NCBI RefSeq assembly: GCF_946885855.1
Contig: NZ_CAMPHH010000105.1
Location: 1 to 10,708 of the forward strand
Direction: 5' to 3'
DNA from: an uncultured Actinotalea sp.
GTDB taxonomy: Bacteria > Actinomycetota > Actinomycetes > Actinomycetales > Cellulomonadaceae
DNA length: 10,708 bases
The position numbers and the translations under genes were made by a program. The notes beneath the pieces are model-generated. The model was not told where the DNA came from and did not search any database. It worked only from the letters and a program-made list of their open reading frames with translations. This document shows positions 7,681-10,708 of this stretch, one piece after another (position 1 is the first letter of the stretch; each line of letters opens with the position of its first letter).

Positions 7681-9571
7681 GGTGCTCCTCCTCTCGTGCG
7701 GTCGTGGTGGTCGCGGTCGTGGCGTCCCGCGGTGCCCGGGTCGCCGGGTCGTGCCCGGCGTCGTCGGTCGCGGACTCGTCCGCCGCCGCCCGGCTGACGA
7801 CGGCGCGGTAGCGGGCCGCCGCCCGCTCGCCCGCGGCCCCGTCGAGCAGCCCGCGGTGCGTGCCGCGGGCCTCGGCGGTGCCGCCCGCGACGAGGACCAC
7901 CTCGTCGACCCGGTCCAGCACCAACGGGCTCGCGGTGACGACCACGGTGGTCCGACCGGCGCGGACCTGCGCCAGCCGCGCGGCGATGCGCGCCTCGGTG
8001 TGCGCGTCGACGGCGCTCGTCGGCTCCACGAGCACGAGCACCTCGGGGTCGGTCAGCAGCGCCCGCGCCAGCGCGAGACGCTGGCGCTGGCCGCCGGACA
8101 GCGACCGGCCCTTCTCGGCGATCTCCCCGTCCAGGCCGTCGGGGACGGAGTCCAGGACGTCCTGCGCGTCGGCGGCGAGCAGCGCCCGGAGCAGGCGGGC
8201 CTCCGCCTCCTCCCGGGTGCGCACGAGGCCGGCCGGGGCGCCGTCGGCGACGGTCCCGGCGACGCAACCGTCCAGCTCGTCGCGCATCAGGCCGGTGAAC
8301 AGCTGCGGCGTGGACTCCGCCACGACCACGCGGCGGCGCACCTCACCGAGCCCGAGGGCCGCCAGCGGCACGCCGCCGAGGGTGACCCGGGCGGCGTCGT
8401 CGGCGTGCTCCCGGCCGAGCAGGCCGAGGCGGGTCGCGATGCGTGCGGTCTCGTCCGGGTCCGCGCTCACCAGGGCGGTGACGCTCCCGCCGCGGACGAC
8501 GACGCCCGAGGTCCCGTCCACCAGGTCGCCGCCCGGCGTCGGGGACGGCGCACCGGCCGGGGCCGGCTGCTCGGCGCCCGTCACCGGCACGCGCAGCACC
8601 CGCAGGATCTTGCGGACGCCGACGAGGGCGCGCGTGAGGACGTGGACGGCCTGGGTCGCGGCGGTGAGCGGCTCGGTGAGGAACGCGGCGTAGCCGTAGA
8701 AGGTCACGAGCTGGCCGGGGGTGATCTCCCCGCTCAGCGCGAGACGTGCCCCGACCCACACGACGCCGGCGAGGAACAGGCCGGGCAGCAGCGTCTGCAG
8801 GCCGTCCAGCAGCGACTGCGTCTGCGCGACGCGCACGCCCGTCCCCCGGACGAGCTGGGACTGCTCGCGGTACCGCGCCGTGAAGACGTCCTCGCCGCCG
8901 ATGCCCCGCAGGATGCGCAGTCCGGAGACGGTGTCGGAGCCGAGCGTGGTGAGACGCCCGGCTGCCTCGCGCTGCGCCGCCTGGCGCCTCTGCAGCGGCC
9001 GGACGACCAGCGCGAGCACCCCGGCTACGGCCGGAAGGCCGACGAGCACCGCGACGCCGAGCACGACAGAGCTGTCGAGCAGGAGCGCGGCGACCACCAG
9101 GTAGGCGACCAGGCCGCCGACGAACCGGGCGGTCACGTAGAACACCTCCCCGACCCGGAGGGCGTCGCTCGCGACCGTGGCCACGACCTCGCCGGTGGGC
9201 AGCTCGGCCGTGACGGCGTCGCCCGTCCGCGACACGTGGTGCCCGACGAGCTGGCTCGTGCGGAAGGCGCCGCGCAGCCAGTTGTGCACGTCGAGGACGT
9301 GCCCGAAGACGTTGCCGAGCACCGTCACGAGGCCGGCGCCGAGGATGAGCAGGCAGCCGACGAGCAGGTCGCGGGACAGCCCGTCGTCCAGGCCGGTGTC
9401 CACCACGTGGCCGAGCAGGAACGGCAGGGCGGCGAGGGAGACCGCGCTCGCGACGGCGAGCAGCGAGCTGCCCAGCAGGAGCCAGCCCTGGCGCCGCGCG
9501 ACCCACCACAGGTAGGCGGGCGCGGACGTCAGCGGGGGAGTCCCCGGGTCGGTCTCAGGTAGTGGACGCAC
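7661..9571 (-). CDS. ABC exporter subunit A: degenerate nucleotide site, intact LSGGQ
   Basis: Partner half-transporter, 636 aa from the GTG at 9571. Membrane helices lie at about 29-58, 69-92, 150-190 (two), 261-279 and 284-305. The ATPase domain aligns end to end with ABC ATPases but its own nucleotide motifs are gone. SADPDETAR (369-377) occupies the Walker A position, with no lysine. The Q-loop reads VVVAESTPQLF (E419 for Gln). Walker B reads VLVLVEPTSAVD (V515 for Asp, with E516 kept). The H-loop reads VVVTASPL (A547 for His). The signature SLSGGQRQRLALARALL is perfect (LSGGQ at 491-495). A low-complexity tail of about 40 residues ends in an E/R-rich segment that encodes the next gene's ribosome binding site. 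Start choice: a -10-like TACCGT ends 7 nt before GTG 9571, and from memory homologues begin M-R-x-LP-x-x-DPGTP. An in-frame GTG at 9601 is the alternative. It probably works only as a heterodimer with the downstream subunit. Confidence 0.9.
   Translation of the reverse strand: MRPLPETDPGTPPLTSAPAYLWWVARRQGWLLLGSSLLAVASAVSLAALPFLLGHVVDTGLDDGLSRDLLVGCLLILGAGLVTVLGNVFGHVLDVHNWLRGAFRTSQLVGHHVSRTGDAVTAELPTGEVVATVASDALRVGEVFYVTARFVGGLVAYLVVAALLLDSSVVLGVAVLVGLPAVAGVLALVVRPLQRRQAAQREAAGRLTTLGSDTVSGLRILRGIGGEDVFTARYREQSQLVRGTGVRVAQTQSLLDGLQTLLPGLFLAGVVWVGARLALSGEITPGQLVTFYGYAAFLTEPLTAATQAVHVLTRALVGVRKILRVLRVPVTGAEQPAPAGAPSPTPGGDLVDGTSGVVVRGGSVTALVSADPDETARIATRLGLLGREHADDAARVTLGGVPLAALGLGEVRRRVVVAESTPQLFTGLMRDELDGCVAGTVADGAPAGLVRTREEAEARLLRALLAADAQDVLDSVPDGLDGEIAEKGRSLSGGQRQRLALARALLTDPEVLVLVEPTSAVDAHTEARIAARLAQVRAGRTTVVVTASPLVLDRVDEVVLVAGGTAEARGTHRGLLDGAAGERAAARYRAVVSRAAADESATDDAGHDPATRAPRDATTATTTTAREEEHREAARR
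7685..7692 (-). promoter_or_regulatory. Ribosome binding site inside the upstream ABC gene
   Basis: AGGAGGAG on the minus strand sits 4 nt before the GTG at 7680 and inside the last codons of subunit A (its REEEH segment). It fixes the start of subunit B and suggests translational coupling of the two halves. Confidence 0.75.
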
Positions 9572-9578
9572 TCTCGCA

Positions 9579-9584
9579 ACGGTA
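9579..9584 (-). promoter_or_regulatory. Predicted -10 element of the ABC operon
   Basis: TACCGT on the minus strand fits TANNNT and is separated by 7 nt (TGCGAGA) from GTG 9571, as expected for a leaderless transcript. No convincing -35 is visible. The element also argues against translation starting at GTG 9601, which lies upstream of it. Confidence 0.45.
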
Positions 9585-9683
9585 CGACCGCTGCCCGGCA
9601 CGGGCGACGGAATTTGCCCGCGCCGGCCCCGGTTGACGCCTCTCGCGAGCGGACCACGGCGCGGCGGTCCGGCGACCGTGGGG

Positions 9684-9689
9684 GAGAAT
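9684..9689 (+). promoter_or_regulatory. Possible -10 element for the DUF3817 operon
   Basis: GAGAAT resembles a TANAAT-type -10 but lacks the leading T. No matching -35 is visible at standard spacing. If real, transcription would start near 9696, just before the palindrome at 9701. Tentative. Confidence 0.25.
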
Positions 9690-9700
9690 CAGTCGGACCC

Positions 9701-9722
9701 GCGTCGCGTCCTGACGCGACGC
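9701..9722. repeat. Perfect 10-bp inverted repeat upstream of the DUF3817 gene
   Basis: GCGTCGCGTC and GACGCGACGC are exact reverse complements separated by the dinucleotide CT. The repeat sits 48 nt before the DUF3817 start codon and 130 nt upstream of the divergent ABC start. It has the size and symmetry of a dimeric repressor operator. As RNA it would need a slightly opened loop to form a hairpin. I do not recognise it as the site of a known regulator. Confidence 0.55.
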
Positions 9723-9756
9723 CGCAGCACGCGGCGCGGTCGCGGCAGCCGGGCAG

Positions 9757-9763
9757 AAGGAGG
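9757..9763 (+). promoter_or_regulatory. Shine-Dalgarno that fixes the DUF3817 start
   Basis: AAGGAGG, 6 nt before the GTG at 9770, is the best ribosome binding site in this region. It decides that start over in-frame candidates up to 156 nt further upstream. Confidence 0.85.
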
Positions 9764-9769
9764 ACGGGC

Positions 9770-10216
9770 GTGGCAGGCACCTCTTCGGGCACCTCTTCGG
9801 GCACGCCCTCGAGCACACCGACGACGACGCCGCGCGGCCGGAAGGCCTGGCCCGCCCGCGCCGCCGCGTCCCTGGGCCGCTACCGGGTCCTCGCGCTGAT
9901 CACCGGCGTGACGCTCCTGATCTTCACCGTCGAGCTCGTGCTCAAGTACGGGTTCTCGGTCGGCGGCCCGGTGATGGAGTGGTTCGACGAGTGGTTCGCC
10001 CAGATCCACGGCCTCGTCTACATCGTCTACCTCGTCACGGTGGTCGACCTCTGGTCGACGATGCGCTGGGGCTTCGGCCGGCTCACGGCCATGGTCCTCG
10101 CCGGGGTCGTGCCGCTCATGTCGTTCTTCGTCGAGCGCCGCATCCACGCGCGCGGCGAGGAGCAGGTCGCCGTCGGCCGGCCCGCCGCGCGCGCGGCCGG
10201 CGCACGGACGCGCTGA
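9770..10216 (+). CDS. DUF3817 family integral membrane protein
   Basis: Small membrane protein of unknown function, 148 aa. The DUF3817 domain covers about residues 37-125 with three predicted helices at about 39-60, 78-97 and 103-121. The family's conserved His-Gly pair is H80-G81, in AQIHGLVYIVYLVTVVDLW (77-95). RYRVLALITGVTLLIFTVEL (37-56) and FFVERRIH (119-126) also fit the family. The first 36 residues are a Ser/Thr/Pro/Gly-rich, then basic, hydrophilic tail, built partly from a 12-bp tandem repeat encoding Gly-Thr-Ser-Ser. The GTG start at 9770 has a near-ideal AAGGAGG 6 nt upstream. It is 11 nt from the following membrane-protein gene and so probably forms a two-gene operon, divergent from the ABC exporter. 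From memory (unverified), genes of this family often lie near SURF1 and guaA in Micrococcales. Confidence 0.88.
   Translation: MAGTSSGTSSGTPSSTPTTTPRGRKAWPARAAASLGRYRVLALITGVTLLIFTVELVLKYGFSVGGPVMEWFDEWFAQIHGLVYIVYLVTVVDLWSTMRWGFGRLTAMVLAGVVPLMSFFVERRIHARGEEQVAVGRPAARAAGARTR
9776..9811 (+). repeat. 12-bp tandem repeat, about three units, in frame
   Basis: Two exact copies of GGCACCTCTTCG (9776-9787 and 9788-9799) are followed by a diverged third, GGCACGCCCTCG (9800-9811). They encode Gly-Thr-Ser-Ser twice and then Gly-Thr-Pro-Ser at the N-terminus of the DUF3817 protein. The unit is a multiple of three, so changes in copy number would alter tail length without a frameshift. The TCT serine codons stand out in this GC-rich DNA. 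Confidence 0.85.
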
Positions 10217-10227
10217 CGGGAGGGGGG

Positions 10228-10680
10228 ATGGGTCCGCGTGAGCTCGCGATCCGGCTGCTCGTCGTCTGGGGCGTCGGCGCGGCCGCCGGCGGTCTCCTGC
10301 TCTTCCTCGCCGGGATCGTCGTCCTGCTCCTCGCGCTGGCACCGGCGGGGCAGGCCCCGCTCCTGCTGGTCTGGGCGGCCTACGCGGGCCTCGCGCTGAC
10401 TGCGCTGCTCGTCGCGATCGGCGCGGCGCTCGCCCTGTGGGACTCCGGGCCGACGGCGACGCTCGCCCGTCTGCCGCACGGCCTGGTCGCCGTCCCGGGC
10501 GCGGTGCTGGCGATCCTCGTCGTGCGGCCGGTGCTCTCGCCCGGGCTGGTGCTCGGGGTACCCGCCCTCGTGGAGGCGATGGCCGCCGCGGCGGTCGCCG
10601 TCGCGGTCGTGCCCGCCGTCGGCGCCACGATCGCCTGGGCCCGCGCCCGGCGCGGCGGGCCGCCGCCGCGTCTCGCCTGA
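10228..10680 (+). CDS. Hypothetical four-helix integral membrane protein
   Basis: I do not recognise the family. The 150-aa product is almost entirely hydrophobic, rich in Ala, Leu, Val and Gly. It has four predicted membrane segments at about 8-38, 44-70, 84-101 and 105-136, and a short basic Pro/Arg-rich C-terminus (RARRGGPPPRLA). There is one Trp-Asp-Ser-Gly turn between helices 2 and 3 (71-74) and no catalytic or metal-binding motif that I can see. The ATG at 10228 has GGGAGG at 10218-10223 with 4-nt spacing. The gene starts 11 nt after the DUF3817 stop, so co-transcription is likely and the two products may act together in the membrane. GC-rich codon use matches the neighbours and supports a real gene. 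Some other frames are open here, but only this one has a Shine-Dalgarno and a coherent membrane topology. Confidence 0.75.
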   Translation: MGPRELAIRLLVVWGVGAAAGGLLLFLAGIVVLLLALAPAGQAPLLLVWAAYAGLALTALLVAIGAALALWDSGPTATLARLPHGLVAVPGAVLAILVVRPVLSPGLVLGVPALVEAMAAAAVAVAVVPAVGATIAWARARRGGPPPRLA

Positions 10681-10708
10681 GCCGGTCCGAGCCGCCACGG
10701 GGGACGGT

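Larger units (their letters stand above)
9572..9769. promoter_or_regulatory. Divergent intergenic region between the ABC pair and the DUF3817 gene
   Basis: This 198-nt stretch contains no convincing gene, although the DUF3817 frame stays open through part of it. It carries the -10-like element for the ABC genes (9579-9584, minus), an AT-rich patch GGAATTTG (9609-9616), a weak -10-like GAGAAT (9684-9689, plus), a perfect palindrome (9701-9722) and the DUF3817 Shine-Dalgarno (9757-9763). Confidence 0.6.

Noticed and set aside
8429..8467. Frameshift or sequencing error explaining the missing P-loop in subunit A
   Set aside because: Flanking strand and helix align without gaps in the same frame, and independent motifs (Walker B, Q-loop, H-loop) are altered as well, so a single error cannot explain it.
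7037..9562. 841-codon open frame on the plus strand across the ABC genes
   Set aside because: It runs antisense to two genes with unmistakable ABC motifs and shows no domains of its own.
9572..9601. Longer start (GTG 9601) for ABC subunit A
   Set aside because: It has no Shine-Dalgarno and lies upstream of the predicted -10 element. The 10 extra residues do not look conserved. It is kept as an alternative.
9633..9638. TTGACG as a -35 element for the DUF3817 operon
   Set aside because: No -10-like hexamer occurs 16-19 nt downstream, and the only candidate (GAGAAT) is about 45 nt away.
9614..9769. Longer start for the DUF3817 protein, 52 codons upstream
   Set aside because: There is no ribosome binding site there, the extension is Arg/Pro-rich leader translation across the palindrome, and GTG 9770 has a near-ideal Shine-Dalgarno.
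10681..10708. Start of another gene after the last CDS
   Set aside because: Only 28 nt remain, with no start codon plus ribosome binding site. A downstream gene is possible but not supported here.

Overview
This is chromosomal DNA from a high-GC actinobacterium. Third codon positions are almost always G or C, GTG starts are common, and at least two genes look leaderless. The gene content (phosphoketolase with a long DRTGG-type phosphate acetyltransferase, SURF1, and a DUF3817 'HG' membrane protein) points to Micrococcales, perhaps a Cellulomonas-like organism. That placement is inference. I see no mobile element, CRISPR array, tRNA or rRNA; the window reads as ordinary core chromosome with seven genes.

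Layout. (1) Positions 1-4711, minus strand: xfp (phosphoketolase) followed by pta (phosphate acetyltransferase), whose 3' end leaves the window. Xfp makes acetyl phosphate from xylulose-5-P or fructose-6-P and Pta interconverts acetyl phosphate and acetyl-CoA, so the pair is the core of a phosphoketolase (bifid-type) shunt. ackA is the expected next gene, outside the window. A 65-nt inverted repeat starts at the xfp stop codon. (2) 4712-4964: a divergent, dyad-rich intergenic region with a 21-nt palindrome just upstream of the xfp ribosome binding site. (3) 4965-5939, plus strand: a SURF1-family cytochrome oxidase assembly protein, predicted to be leaderless. (4) 5947-9571, minus strand: two overlapping genes for a heterodimeric ABC exporter. 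(5) 9572-9769: a second divergent regulatory region with a perfect 10+10 bp palindrome. (6) 9770-10680, plus strand: a DUF3817 membrane protein and an unrecognised four-helix membrane protein, 11 nt apart, probably one operon.

The most striking observation is the ABC pair. The upstream subunit has lost the P-loop, the Walker B aspartate, the Q-loop glutamine and the H-loop histidine but keeps a perfect LSGGQ signature. The downstream subunit has every one of those nucleotide-binding motifs but has lost LSGGQ (it reads LTPAQ). Together they would form one fully consensus ATP site and one site with no recognisable catalytic motif on either face. This is an extreme form of the asymmetric heterodimeric exporter architecture. 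No wholly new defence or mobile system is evident.
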